From Trileptium ribeirensis (taxonomy: Eukaryota; Nematoda; Enoplea; Enoplida; Thoracostomopsidae), in the NCBI GenBank assembly GCA_030248225.1, contig JASANE010003238.1, positions 1-36,397 on the forward strand: DNA of 36,397 nt, given 5' to 3'. The position numbers were made by a program, and so were the translations under genes. Positions 1-10,829 of this stretch are shown in pieces (positions within the stretch are counted from its first letter, which is position 1; each line of letters opens with the position of its first letter). Below the pieces are notes generated by a model. That model saw only the letters and a program-made list of their open reading frames with translations. It made no database searches and had not been told where the DNA came from.

Positions 1-500
1 CATATAAACGTATGATATGTAACTTTATATAGATATACATATACAATGTATTATGTAATGATATATACACTATGAATCCTTTAAATCCTTCAACTCGAAG
101 GATTCAAATCATATACAAAGTCCTATGTATTTGCACTTACAATAAATAAAGCGTATGATATATAATAAATTTATATATAATACATATACAATGTATTGTA
201 TAATGATATGTACACTATGAATCCTTTAAATACTTAAACTCGAAGGATTCAAATCATACATAAAGTACTATGTATTTACACTTGCAATATATAAAGCGTA
301 TGATATATAATAAATTTATATATAATACATATACAATGTATTATATAATGATATGTACACTATGAATCCTTTAAATCCTTAAACTCGAAGGATTCAAATC
401 ATACACAAAGTCTTATGTATTTACACTTGTTAAGTGTATTATATATGATATATACACTATGAATCATTCAAATCCTTACACTCAAAGGATTCAAAGCCTT
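1..500. repeat. Tandem repeat, about 145-bp unit, three copies plus a partial fourth
   Basis: The same AT-rich block returns with a period of 143-145 bp. The landmark GTATGATAT falls at about 10, 153 and 298, and TATGAATCCTTTAAA at 71, 216 and 361. Each unit carries an inverted-repeat core in which GAATCCTT is followed about 15 bp later by AAGGATTC, embedded in ATATAT-rich DNA. A shortened unit follows at about 450-490. The copies are close to one another, which suggests recent tandem amplification. No coding potential. Confidence 0.85.
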
Positions 501-778
501 GACATGAATCCTTCAACAGGAAGGATCGAGCCCTTTGACAAAACGTTATGTATGGATAAAAAGCAAATAAAAATGATATATGCGTACACTAAATACTGTA
601 TAACATGTGCACGTACAAAATGTTTGGTGAACGTAAACCAATTAAATGAAAATTATCTAATTTCCTGAAAACCGAAGACAAATTTTTGCAGTAAACAAAA
701 CTTTAGCAAACGAAACTAGCACCAAGCACCACAATGTCGAAATGCAGACTGAGTTCAAACTGAAAATGCAGCTCCTTT

Positions 779-1060
779 TATACCCTTTGAATGCTTTGAG
801 TGGAAGGATTTGAATCATTTGAATCCTTTGAGTGGAAGGATTTGAATCATATCGTTTATATCTTTGTGGGCATATTATACGTCAGTTATTACAAGTAGTT
901 ATAAGAGAGTCTACTAAATGTGACGTTTTATTTGAAAGCTTTTATAATACAATGTATAATGTAATGAGTGTCGTAGGTATCAGATTATTTGGATCCTTTC
1001 ATGCGAAGGATTTGAATCATTTGAATCTTTTAAGTGGAAGGATTTGAATACTTCTCTTCT
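779..1060. repeat. Hairpin-prone AAGGATTTGAATCC repeats, block 1
   Basis: Short units of the type TTTGAATCCTTTGAGTGGAA recur at about 785-850 and 985-1050. AAGGATTTGAATCCTT is itself an interrupted palindrome (AAGGATT-TG-AATCCTT). The motif is the same as the core of the 145-bp units further left, so the two arrays are related. The 250 bases between the two clusters hold nothing I recognise. Confidence 0.75.
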
Positions 1061-1344
1061 AATACTTCTTTCGTATTTATTCGTTAATGTTTTATATTTA
1101 AGCAATCACACATCAAAAAAGAGCTGCTCGTGCTTGTCTACAGACTCAACATCTGCGCTAACTGATCTTCAATATCTACTGTTGTCACCATCGTCATTGG
1201 CTTAGAAACAACAATGTAAAGACTGGTTTATTACAATCTTGTTTCAGTTGGTTTATTACAATCTTGTTTCAGTATATTTATATTTGTGTCAGACATCACG
1301 TATATATGTTTATTTACGTTGCATTATGAATATGTATTAAGCAT

Positions 1345-1710
1345 TTGAATCCTTCGGCTGAAAGGATTTGAATCCTCTGAGTGGAAGGATTTGAATCCTC
1401 TGAGTGGAAGGATTTGAATATTAAGTGGAAGGATTTGAATCCTTTGGGTGGAAGGATTTGAATCCTTAGTGGAAGGATTCAATATATTCACCATTCATAT
1501 ATATTTAACTCAGACTTACCTTAGACCATTGATCGTCTTCCTAGCATAGAACCACAGCAGTCCTCCACCTCCACCTGGCTTAGAACCGCTGGATTTGAAT
1601 CCTTTGAATCCTTAGGATTTGAATCCTTAGGATTTGAATCCTTAGGATTTGAATCCTTTGAATCCTCAGGATTTGAATCCTTCGACTGAAAGGATTTGAA
1701 TCCTTAATAT
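1345..1710. repeat. Hairpin-prone AAGGATTTGAATCC repeats, block 2
   Basis: At 1345-1490 the unit GAATCCTNTGAGTGGAAGGA repeats about six times with a spacing near 22 bp. At 1590-1705 a shorter version, CTTAGGATTTGAATC, repeats at about 15-16 bp. The change of unit length with a constant core suggests repeated slippage or unequal exchange. Stop-free frames across this block come from the repeat itself and are not genes. Confidence 0.75.
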
Positions 1711-1768
1711 ATATTGCTCCTATACAATGTACCACCACCACCACCACCACCACCTGGCTTAGAACCTC
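1561..1768. repeat. CCA/CAC trinucleotide tract with duplicated flank
   Basis: A run of CCACCA units at about 1731-1753 is followed by CACCTGGCTTAGAACC. The same CCTCCACC...CACCTGGCTTAGAACC string occurs at about 1563-1589. This is a local duplication with the trinucleotide expanded in the second copy. Confidence 0.7.
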
Positions 1769-1879
1769 CATTTTTCATCTACTTAAATCAGTCTCAGGCT
1801 CACGGCTATAGTTTAAAATTTCATCTGTCGCTCTGCAAACAGAGTAATCGAACGCCTTTACCAGCTCCTCGCCAGATAA

Positions 1880-2870
1880 ACTTAATCCCAGATTAAGGAA
1901 TCAGGAAGGTTGGGGAATGAGAAATTTAAAAATCCGAAAATTTTCGCAGTCAGGAAACTAGAGGGTGTTGAATACAATCTTGTAGTGACACGGGTAGTGT
2001 TTTTAAAACGATTAAATGATAGGAAGGTGGAAACTGAAAAATCATAAAGTAGGAAAGCAGAAAAATGTTGGAAAAAATGTTTAAGATTGAAAGACGAGAA
2101 CATGTTCACTATGAATACACTGAAGAGTGATTTTAAACAGTCAGGTAGAGAAATTATAAATTTTTGGTAACGGAAATGCATTCCGAAAAAGGAAGAAGAA
2201 ACTGGGAGCATCTACACTTACGAAATAGGGAATCATTGTAAAAGAGAAACATATTGTTTTGAGCAATGCTGCAAATAGAGTGCAGCGATGCATTTCGAAA
2301 ACGAAAACTAGTTAAATGAAAAACGAGACATAAAAAAAGTTGACAAACAAGAATTTTGGAAACCGGTAGCTTGGGAATCGGAAAATGTTGAATATCGCGA
2401 TTCCGAAAAAATTCAGAAACAGCAAAGCGGGAAAATCCGCATTAGGAAAGGAAAAATTGGAGAAATGAGGTGACGTCATGAACCGTTAAAGTATTGAGAA
2501 ATAGTAAAGTATAAAATGGGAAATATTGGAATACTTGGAGAAAAAAGGAATAATGGGAAAACTGATGAAAAGGGAACGTGTTTGGAAGTGACACCCGTGA
2601 ATCTGGTAAATGATCCGATGTCAGACACCTAGGAAATGGAATAGTGGACCACCGAGAAACTTGAAGAATGTTGGAAAACAACTGTCGAATGTTGAAAATT
2701 GGGAAACTCAGGAAATTGAGAAATGTAGGAAACGGAACACTGATTAATCGGGGATATCGGAAATTAAAAATGATGGAAAACGTGTTAACGTTGGGAACGG
2801 CTAATATATAAAATTTTAGCATCATATTTGACATATTATATTAAAATTTGAACATTTATATATTTATTAT
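1880..2870. other. Purine-rich degenerate repeat DNA, no gene
   Basis: The plus strand is strongly A/G-biased and made of irregular GGAAA/GGGAAA words every 15-30 bp, for example around 2440-2550 and 2690-2770. Two minus-strand open frames of 109 and 130 codons lie here (1882-2211 and 2442-2834). They are F/S/L-rich reflections of this composition and match no family I know. It is best read as a decayed satellite or simple-sequence region. Confidence 0.55.
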
Positions 2871-2935
2871 ATTTTATATTTTATATATAATTTCAGCACG
2901 CCTGCCGTAGTTGTCCTGGTTGACGTAACTGGCCT

Positions 2936-3023
2936 GATTGTCGTAATCACGACAATCCGGCCATTTGCTACAATCGGGCTGTTTGCGACAGTCGGGACAG
3001 TTATGACAATCGGGACGATTTTT
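2936..3023. repeat. 18-bp minisatellite (four units) beside a 9-bp hairpin
   Basis: Four consecutive 18-bp units begin ACAATC or ACAGTC at 2952, 2970, 2988 and 3006 (consensus about ACAATCGGGMNRTTTGNG). Just upstream, GATTGTCGT-AATC-ACGACAATC at 2936-2957 is a perfect 9-bp inverted repeat. On the minus strand the array reads as repeated Pro-Asp-Cys hexapeptides, but that frame has no other support. Confidence 0.75.
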
Positions 3024-5064
3024 AAAGGATTTTACCCAATTTTTGCTAATTTTAACCAACTTTTTCCAAAATTTTGTTCGCACCTTTGGCGAAAGCGTGG
3101 GGATGGGGGATGCTGCGAAACACCAGAGGAGGTATGGAGGGTGTATACCCAGGAGGCTACACACCAGGATATTGGCGAGGGAGTCCGAGGCCTAAGAGAG
3201 TAATAGCTCTTGAATTCCTGCTTCGATATGTATGCCATACCTGCTCATAGTAGTATGACAGCGAGAGATTATCTCACCTGAAATTCAGACATCCTGGTCG
3301 AGCGCCGACCCGCTGGCCAGTAGCTCGACCTCCCTCCCCCTGACGCTCCCCAATTCTTTCTAGCCCGTGAGGGAGTTTGGTAAAAATTGATCAAAATCAG
3401 AGAGAAATACGCTAAAGCTGGGAGAAATGAACAAAAATAGAGTTCAAGTAACCCTGAGGGCTGTTAATTTTATAACGTTAGAAAAAAACAACTTCGATCA
3501 GGCGCTTCGAGGGCGGCAGTCCCACGATCTAGGCTTAGGATTAGTGTGTTTCATGATGAAAATAGACAAAAAACCGGTGAAAACATTGGCTATATATAAG
3601 CAAAACATTTAAAAATATTTTGGGTCCAAAAAATTTCAAAAAATTACCCCATTGACGACCTCCCCCTGCCAAGCGGCTAACGCCCCCATTGTGAGTACGG
3701 AGGACAATAGCCCCCTCCCCCGGATTATCCGCTATCTCTTGGGACCTGGGAGCTCCCGCATGCCTGTTAAACCAAATAAATGAAGATGGATTTACATAAT
3801 CAGCATTGAGTTTGTCGTGAAAACTGCGGTAGTCGACTCTAAACCGCTAAAACCGTTAAAAACCACTAACAACACATGCAGCATTCAAGATAAACTGTAG
3901 GTAATAAGACCATCATATTCAGGGCCCCGAAAAATCCATACAGACAATTCTTGACGTATCGCACGCATAACTAAGCAAATATAAATTAAACAAATGCAGA
4001 CCAAAATTATGAAAATCGCGCTCGTCGACCGTGGATCCCCCAAAAAGGAAGGCATATGGTCAAGTTGAATTTTAGAACCACCATATTCTGCATGATTTAT
4101 TTAAAACCTTATATAAATGGGCTGGTTTGTAGTGTTGGAGGTCGGCCAGCAAAGCCGACAACAGGCTTTCGGCGGCGTTCCTGGTGCCAGCTTTAAAATT
4201 TCACAGCCAGCCAATGAAAAATTCGGACCGCAGTCGGACCCCAATCCCGACAGCACTGGTTTGAAGCTACAAAAACACAATAACTAATAACATGTAGACA
4301 TTTGAAAAATCGCTACTTCCGTAAAGCGTCAAGGAGTATACGACTGACCCAAGGAATGCTTCCATATGTAGATTTCGATGAATTGGTAACAGAAAGTGGT
4401 CTATCAAATGTCGATGTGAAGGGCTTATCGCGAGATATATATGGAGTGAAAACACAGGCAACAGGATGACTAGAAATGCCAAAACATATTTATTTAAAAC
4501 TACTTTTAGACCATTTTGACCCTGAAAATAGGATCGAAGTTCTTACCGTTTAATCAAAGGGTACCGCATCATCACTTACCTATTGACACAAAGTATATCG
4601 AAAATTGTCCATCCTAAATACGAGTAATGAATTAAAAAAGAATTTTTTACGATCTTGCCTAGCTCTTTCAGTGCAAACACCGTTCCTTTTGCTCGCTTCG
4701 TTTCAGACATTTCCTGTTTTGCGGCCTAGTTGAAAATCTTACTACGTTTAAAGGAAGTACACCAGATGCAGTGAACGAGTTGAACATACGACAGAGGTCT
4801 GCTGTTACTCATATGAAATGTATAAAACAATTGATAACTCTTTGGTTATGATTTATTGCGTTTCGTGAGAACAAATTTTGGCCCAAAATTTTGTGGCAGC
4901 GGCGGATTGAAACTGCATCGTTTCAGTGCAAGTTTCGTACGCTAGGCACAACTCTACTTGAAGTTGTTGCTAGGTTCCATACAATACTGCGGAAAGCAAG
5001 CGAATAACATCCCATGTAGTAACGCACCCCCACGCTAGCGCACCACTTTCGCATTGCATGCATT
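3024..5064. other. Gene-free stretch left of the LTR element
   Basis: I find no protein family, RNA gene or repeat pair here. The open frames are short (under 72 codons) and unsupported. GC content rises around 3290-3370 and 3650-3760 and again at 4130-4260 (a GTCGGCCAGCAAAGCCGAC-type local inverted repeat), but nothing identifies these as a known element. Confidence 0.5.
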
Positions 5065-5374
5065 CATAACGTTGCTCGAGGTCTAATCAGGTTAACTGGG
5101 CTAGCGCAAGGACTCGCACGTCCGTCTGGACCAAACGCGTAAGTTCGAACAGCGCAAGCCGAAAGCCAGCTACGACTGTCAGCCCAGGTACGTCCGAAAT
5201 TAGCAAACGTCGCTGCCACTAAACAAGAGAAGCACACGTATACCAGTTTTCAGCTTTATTAAAACAACACTGGAGCACCAGAAAACATGATAATAAGCTT
5301 CTAAGCATTTTTACAATTCATTTTATATCTAGCGAAATTTTATAACCCACGCTATGATGACATTTCGCTCTTTG
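5065..5374 (-). repeat. 3' LTR of the minus-strand retrotransposon
   Basis: It matches 15646-15979 in direct orientation over its whole length, apart from two gaps (16 bp near 5140 and 7 bp near 5185) and scattered substitutions. Shared landmarks include GGTTAACTGGGCTAGC and AACCCACGCTATGATGACA. On the minus strand it carries TATAAAA and an AATAAA poly(A)-type signal (complement TTTATT at 5255-5260). The left end in plus orientation is near CATAACGTT. Confidence 0.85.
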
Positions 5375-5765
5375 TTCATTTCGCTCGTGGCTGTCGTCTA
5401 GTCCAACAGCTCAGAACTTCTTTGAGGATTCGATCCAATTATTATTATTATAATTATTATTTTTATTATTATAATTATTATTACATAAATATCGTAAAAT
5501 ATTGCTGTTTTTCTAGTAGAATTGTTTTGTCTGAGCTAATTTAAAAGATATTTGTGCTGCTAGATAAAAATGAATTGTCATTTCTGAAATAAATGTGGCG
5601 GATTACTAATCGCTGGTTAGCACCCTGAATTCGTAACAGCATTTGATCGTTAAAACTGTCACGGATTGCATCCGATAAGTCACATCTTTGCGGGGTCGCA
5701 CTTGCTTAAAGGGAAGGGTAATGTAGGTTGATATCGTAGGGTGCGAGTTAACATTGGGTTTTAAC
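5375..5765. other. Scrambled segment: AT microsatellite, inverted flank copy, SGNH-region fragment
   Basis: Three pieces lie end to end. At 5441-5482 is an ATT/TAA microsatellite. At about 5474-5562 is an inverted copy of 15987-16077, which lies just outside the other LTR. At about 5576-5692 is a direct, roughly 95%-similar copy of 12768-12882 from the SGNH-like region. This is not the normal 3' end of an LTR element; it suggests recombination or template switching. The last 70 bases before the hAT-type element are unassigned. Confidence 0.7.
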
Positions 5766-6432
5766 TAGAGGTGAGAACGGGCCTGGATTTTCAGGCCCGG
5801 CCCGGCCCGTTAAACACTGAAGCAGGCCCGGCCCGGCCCGTTAGCCAATAAGGTTGGCCCGGCCCGGTCCGTTTAGGCCCGTTTTCCATTTTTTTTAATT
5901 TAATCAAAAACACATAGTTTTAATTTAAATAAACTGTTTATATGACACTTTCAATTTGCATTCGATGTTGAGGACTGAAATAAAATGACGGAGTGTATCA
6001 AATGTGGGGTCCCTGAGGTTCTCAAAATTTATAAAATGGTACCCTCTACTCGTGACAGTTTCAACTACTCATAACCAATTAGAATTCGTATATTGGTGCT
6101 TTTGAAACCGATTCACTCTAAATTAGTGCAAAATCACCAGTATTTATTCACAGTAGCAAGCAATATAGCTATATACATATATATATAATAATAACATGCG
6201 TCCATATGAGTGGAGCCAGACAGTTGAGACCAAATTCTCGAATCTAAGTTATAATTGGAAACATTGGTGACTGACCATCACCACATAAAATGTATAAAAT
6301 GATTGTGTTTTCCAACGGGCCTAAACGGGCCGGGCCTAAACGGGCTTTTTCTGAAAAAGTAGGCCCGGCCCGGCCCGGCCCGTTTCGAAAAAATTTAAGC
6401 CCGGCCCGGCCCGGCCCAAAATGTCACCTCTA
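5766..6432. mobile_element. hAT-type miniature inverted-repeat element with 8-bp TSD
   Basis: The ends are TAGAGGTGA (5766-5774) and TCACCTCTA (6424-6432), the short terminal inverted repeats typical of hAT transposons. They are flanked by a perfect 8-bp duplication GTTTTAAC (5758-5765 and 6433-6440). Subterminal DNA on each side holds arrays of GGCCCGG words (5800-5880 and 6317-6420) in inverted orientation. The 667-bp interior has no transposase frame, so it is a non-autonomous copy moved in trans. The exact duplication implies fairly recent insertion relative to the surrounding decay. Confidence 0.92.
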
Positions 6433-6481
6433 GTTTTAACCCAATTAAATTCAGTAATTGTATTTAGTCCGGTTACTCATA

Positions 6482-7890
6482 ATGCGTCACTGCCTATTGC
6501 TCTTGGCACTGGCAGTGATTGCCACCGATGCAGGCTATAGCAGAATGCGAAGGTGCATCGAAAGTAATTGGACCAGTGCGACCAAAAGGACCACAAGGAC
6601 CTGAAGGCGCAATTGGACCACCTAGACCCAGAGGCCCTCCAGGCCACAAAGGAGCGGATGGACCAATCCGACCAAAAGGAGCTCCAGCCGTGATCGGACC
6701 AAAAGGACCGACTGTTCCAAAAGGACCAGATGGAGACGAAGGGCATCCTGGCGAAACAGGCGACATCGGAGAACCAGGACTCTCAGGACCACCAGAAATC
6801 AAAGGACCTCATGGCCATCCTTGAGATCCTAGCCCGCAGGGCGAAAAAGACGATCCCGGTTCAAAATGACCTCCTGGTGATGGAGGACCACCGGGAAAAG
6901 CCGGACCACAAGGAAATCCTGGAGGTCCTGGTAAACGAGGAAAACCTGGCGATCCCGGTGATCCAGTACAAAAAGGAAAACCAGGAAGACACGGTGAACA
7001 TGGTGGTGTTGGTCCTAAGGGCTGCTGGCAAAAAGGCCCGACGGGTCCAATAGAATCAAAAGGCCCGAAAGGTTATCCCAGCAAAGTTGGACATCAGGTG
7101 TGATCCAGGCTTGAAAGGACCAACTGGCTTCTCTGGAAACACTGGTCCTGCGGGTTTGCCAGGCAAGAAAACCCCAGCAGGAAAGAAAGGTCCGAAGGGT
7201 GCAGAGGGCCGAAAAGGACCTCAAGTACCAAAAAGATTGCCAGGAAAAGAAGGCGATACGGGTGTGACAGTACTAAAGGTCACGACGGTGCCCAAGGAAA
7301 ACGTGGATTTCCGGGAAAAATCGGATATGCTGGAAAGCCTGGTCATCCTGTCCCGACCGGTGATTCAGGGTACCCAGGCCGAAAAGGACACTACCGGAGA
7401 GTAAGCACATAAGGGTCCACAAAAGGACCAGATGGAAAAGCAATCCATGACGGAAAAGATGGACTTCATGGCGCAAAAGATCAAGTTGGTAGAATCGGAG
7501 ATTAGAGAGATGTTGGACCTCGAGGTGAACAAGGTGCCAAAGGAAAGAAAGGAAAAGCTGGCCCTGCGGGCGAACCTGGAGTTCAAGGACCACCCGGAAC
7601 AGATGGCGAACCCGGCCAAGATGGTGAAACCGGATCACAAGGACTTCCTGGAAAAGATGGTGCTGAAGGTAGAGCTGGAACTCCTGGTGCGAATGGAAAT
7701 CTCGGCTATAACGGCGAACCAGGTATCGATGGGGAGCCCGGAAACCCAGGCGACCGAAGGGACGCAGGACCACCAGGTCCAAATGGAGCAGCTGGCGAAA
7801 GAGGCGATAAAGGCGACAAAGGAAGTCCAGGAGCAAACGGGAATCCGGGAACAACAGGACCACCTGGCGACCAAGGACCTCATGGGCCAA
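6482..7890 (+). pseudogene. Intronless collagen-like pseudogene, antisense inside the LTR element
   Basis: An ATG at 6482 opens a typical secretory signal peptide (MRHC followed by LLLLALAVIA and a small-residue cleavage area). From about 6555 to 7890 the DNA encodes Gly-X-Y repeats with many GPK, GPP and GEPG triplets, as in collagen triple helices. The helix frame is not that of the signal peptide, and it changes again near 7070-7090, 7270 and 7395-7425. In-frame stops fall at 6822-6824, near 6870 and at 7503-7505. The two early ones replace Gly codons (GGA to TGA). The last part, 7506-7890, stays open with perfect triplets. No intron is visible over 1.4 kb and no C-terminal non-collagenous domain is present, because the sequence stops abruptly where integrase homology begins. 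I infer a collagen cDNA captured or inserted by reverse transcription and then decayed. Confidence 0.8.
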
Positions 7891-8523
7891 CTGGCATAAA
7901 GACTAGTCATGGTTTCCATGGTCCTATTAACCACCATGCCATCCCCAGCTGGATGATATGCTGTTGTAAACAACTTCCGAATTTCCAATTTTTTGCACAC
8001 TTGTATCATGATTTCGGTTACCAGGTTCGCTCCACGAGAAAAACCGATTGGCAACCCCGTAACGACAGATCACTTCCTCCACGAAAACCTTTGCTATTGT
8101 TATCGACGTTGTATCCCGAAGTGCGAAACATTCTACCCACTTCGTAAAGTAATCCATTATTACTCTGGCATATTTATTACCATTTTTTGTTTGTGGTAAA
8201 GGTCCGACAATAGCGCACGCGATTTGATACCACGGCTCTACCACTGCTATTAAATGCATAGGTGGTACAGTTCAGAAAGGAGGATTTTTCCTGGTTGCAC
8301 AATCGTTGCACGAGGCACACCACCGTTTTACGTCCCCGTACATCGTTGGCTAATAGTATCTGTTCGCAATTTTGCCATATGATTTACGGATACCCAAATG
8401 CCCATCGAATAAATGATCATGGCAAGCATTCATTATCTGTTCCCTCATGCCGGGTGGTATGTACAACTGTTCTCTTCCCCGTACAGTGGACTTTCTGAAT
8501 AAAAGTCCATCTCGAAAAAACTA
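7888..8523 (-). pseudogene. Retrotransposon integrase remnant
   Basis: The minus strand shows an N-terminal H2C2 zinc finger (HDHLFDGHLG ... CASC) between about 8440 and 8295. It is followed by the core segment with VGPLPQTKNGNKY and DYFTKW (about 8215-8130) and the region AYHPAGDGM...NRTMETM (about 7960-7900). Stops interrupt the frame at 8521-8523 and 8350-8352, where the Trp of the usual YYWP is TAG. A frameshift occurs near 8050. Against the family pattern, all three catalytic positions look lost: Ala replaces the first Asp before the GPLP motif, Ser precedes RG where the second Asp belongs, and the Glu-containing residues before NRT are missing. The C-terminal part is replaced by the collagen sequence. 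It is non-functional. Confidence 0.85.
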
Positions 8524-9975
8524 GCAACCATCATCTTTGCCCCCACTCTCAAGTCGTGCGACTATTTCACACGAAAATTTATCCTCTGCTTGGAGGTCCT
8601 TTATCATAGCTGCACTTTCGTCGTTTTGCGATAGTGGTTGTAGTTGTTCTATTGCGGCCACAACTGCCACTTCTGACTTGCGTGTTCTCACCATCTCTGT
8701 GCAGGTTTCGGACAGCACCACCGTTTTGAGGTGGATATTCCAAGCATTCTGGCCTCCGCGATAAAGCATCAGCATTCGAATTCTCTCTATAAGAACGATG
8801 CACGATTTCCATATCACACTGTTGGAGAGCTAAACCCCACTGACAAAAACGTCCATGTTTATCTTTTGCCGTCAATAGCCATTTTAACGGCTGGTGATCT
8901 GTAATCACCGAGCATTTTAGGCCATAAAGGTAAGGTCTAAAATGTTATATCGCCCAAACTATAGCCAACATTTCATGCTCTATGACAGCATACTGTCGTT
9001 CCGACTTTGTTAACATTCGACTGACGAAGGATATGGGATGTTCCTTGCCATCTTCCAGACGTTGTCTTAAGGCGGCTCCAAGTGCAAAACTACTCGCATC
9101 GCTTTGAACGGTAAAGGGCTTGTCGAAATCCGGGAAAGCAAGCACAGGCGCTGTGAATAGTACCTTCTTGAGAGCATCGAATGCTACCTGGATCCACTGG
9201 AATTTAGTGTTTTTCTTGTACAGTGTGTGAAGCACGGCTGCTATTTTCGAAAAACACCATACAAACTGTCTATAGTATGTTGCCAAATCCATAAAACTAC
9301 GAACTTCGTCGGCCGATTTTGGTACTGGACAGTTGACGATTTTCGGTATTTTCACATACTCTGGTGCAAATCCTTCCGCTGAAAGTAGTGACCAAGGAAT
9401 GGCACAGTACTTCTTCCAAAATGGCATTTTTCGAAAGTTAACTTCAAATCTGCCACGGGAATACGATCAAATACTTGCCGCAGTCGTGATAGTAATTCGT
9501 CAGGGAATCTGGTGGTATCCGCTCCTCATGTCTAAAGTACAGAAATATTTGGCTTTGTTCAATGATCCCATAACGTCGTCCACTTTTTTCATTGGATGGC
9601 TGTCGCGTATCATTACGGCATTCAGCTTCCAGTAATCAACGCAAAACCGCCATTTCCCATTCTTTTTCCGTACCAGAACTATTGGGAAAGCCCATGCACT
9701 ATTCGATGGTTCAATAATGTCATTTTTTGACATCTCCTGGATTTGTCGGGATACTTCGTCCCGAAGAGCGAACGCCGTACGATATGGCCTTTGTCGAACT
9801 GGGAGAGCCATCAGTATTGATAACATGACAAACTTCCGTACAGTTACCAAGGTCGTGGTCGCCGTGTGCAAACATATCCTGGTACTCATTCAACAACACA
9901 TGGAGTTCTTTAACGCTATCATCTCGTAGGGAACAATCTTTGAAGTCCAGGTCTCTAAACTTATTCGACATGGCC
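8524..9975 (-). pseudogene. Reverse transcriptase and RNase H remnant with palm deletion
   Basis: From 9971 downward the minus strand encodes the RT N-terminus and fingers (DIIEPSNSAWAFPIVLVRKK, CVDYWKLNAV) and motif A with LDMRSGYHQI near 9500. The sequence then jumps to the thumb (FPDELL ... LKLTFEKCHF, 9498-9425), so about 70 codons including the catalytic F/YxDD box are deleted. RNase H follows (SDASSFALGAAL, then the EHEMLAIVWA stretch to 8945, then ITDHQPLKWLL and NADALSRRPE in another frame). Frameshifts lie near 9790, 9430 and 8910-8945. Domain order and motifs are Ty3/gypsy. The element cannot make active RT. Confidence 0.92.
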
Positions 9976-10031
9976 CCAATTGTTCTGTTCTTTTCGTCAA
10001 CTTTAGCAACTTCTAGATATACCGAATGTTG

Positions 10032-10724
10032 TTATTTGTCTATCTGTTGCACCTGTAGGGTAGCCAGCGGGGTTTGTTTTGCTAATCTTTCGCCTTTATA
10101 TAGCTTTATCGGGCATAAGGTTGCATTCAGCACCGGAACCGGAACATTCTTAGTGTCGTTGGTCAGAATGGCCGTTGGTGCTATAATCAATCCATTGCGA
10201 TTTTTGCTTTCGTTATCGCGCATATGAGGTTCCAACAAGCTGAGTTGGTTGTCGATTAGAGCGGTACTACCCGCTAGAATTGCTTCTGTCCTCGGAGACA
10301 CAAGTACGCTTTCAACAAGTGCGACATAAACTGGTGACAACTCGCCATTTGATTTGCCTTTAATTCTAAATTTCTTTTCGCTCATTGCTAATGTGCCTAG
10401 TGTATAGTCCAGCCGAAACTCGCCCGCTTTTTGCAGAAGATCCCGGCCGATGATTACCTCGTATGGCAATGTTGGTGCTACAGCCAACAACCCCTCGAAC
10501 GTTGAATCACAGAAGCGCATTACCACTTTCGCAGTTCCCTTAATTGTGATAACGTGGTCAGAGGCGGATCTGATAAAACCACATCCGTGAGTAACATCAT
10601 AGATTTCCTTGTCACGACCTAACTTATCTGTCGCTCTTGCTGATGTAAGCGAAATTTGTGCCCCGGTATCCAGTAAGGCATTGAAGGTGACACCATTTAC
10701 TTCTATAGAAATGGTTTCATCCTT
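10032..10724 (-). pseudogene. Aspartic protease domain and pol linker
   Basis: The catalytic motif LLDTGAQISLTS is encoded around 10640-10680 (Asp-Thr-Gly-Ala at 10659-10670). The second protease signature, VIIGRDLLQKAG, is near 10430-10465. This is the usual pair for retroviral-type pepsin-like proteases that act as dimers. The frame is open from a TAA near 10725 to the stop near 10032, about 230 codons without interruption, so it is the best preserved part of the element. No in-frame start is needed if it is expressed as part of a polyprotein. The part after the protease is a low-similarity linker leading to RT. Confidence 0.85.
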
Positions 10725-10829
10725 ATTTTAAAAAGTTGTTAAACCAGCTAGATTGCATGGCTGAAATTCTTCAGCATTACCGTGAGTTGTGCGCTCCGAC
10801 GCACGTCCTACTGCATCAATGACTACACT

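Noticed and set aside
7273..7899. Long minus-strand (205 codons) and plus-strand (155 codons) frames in the collagen region
   Set aside because: They are shadows of the Gly-X-Y repeat in other frames. The true helix frame shows Gly every third residue and overrides them.
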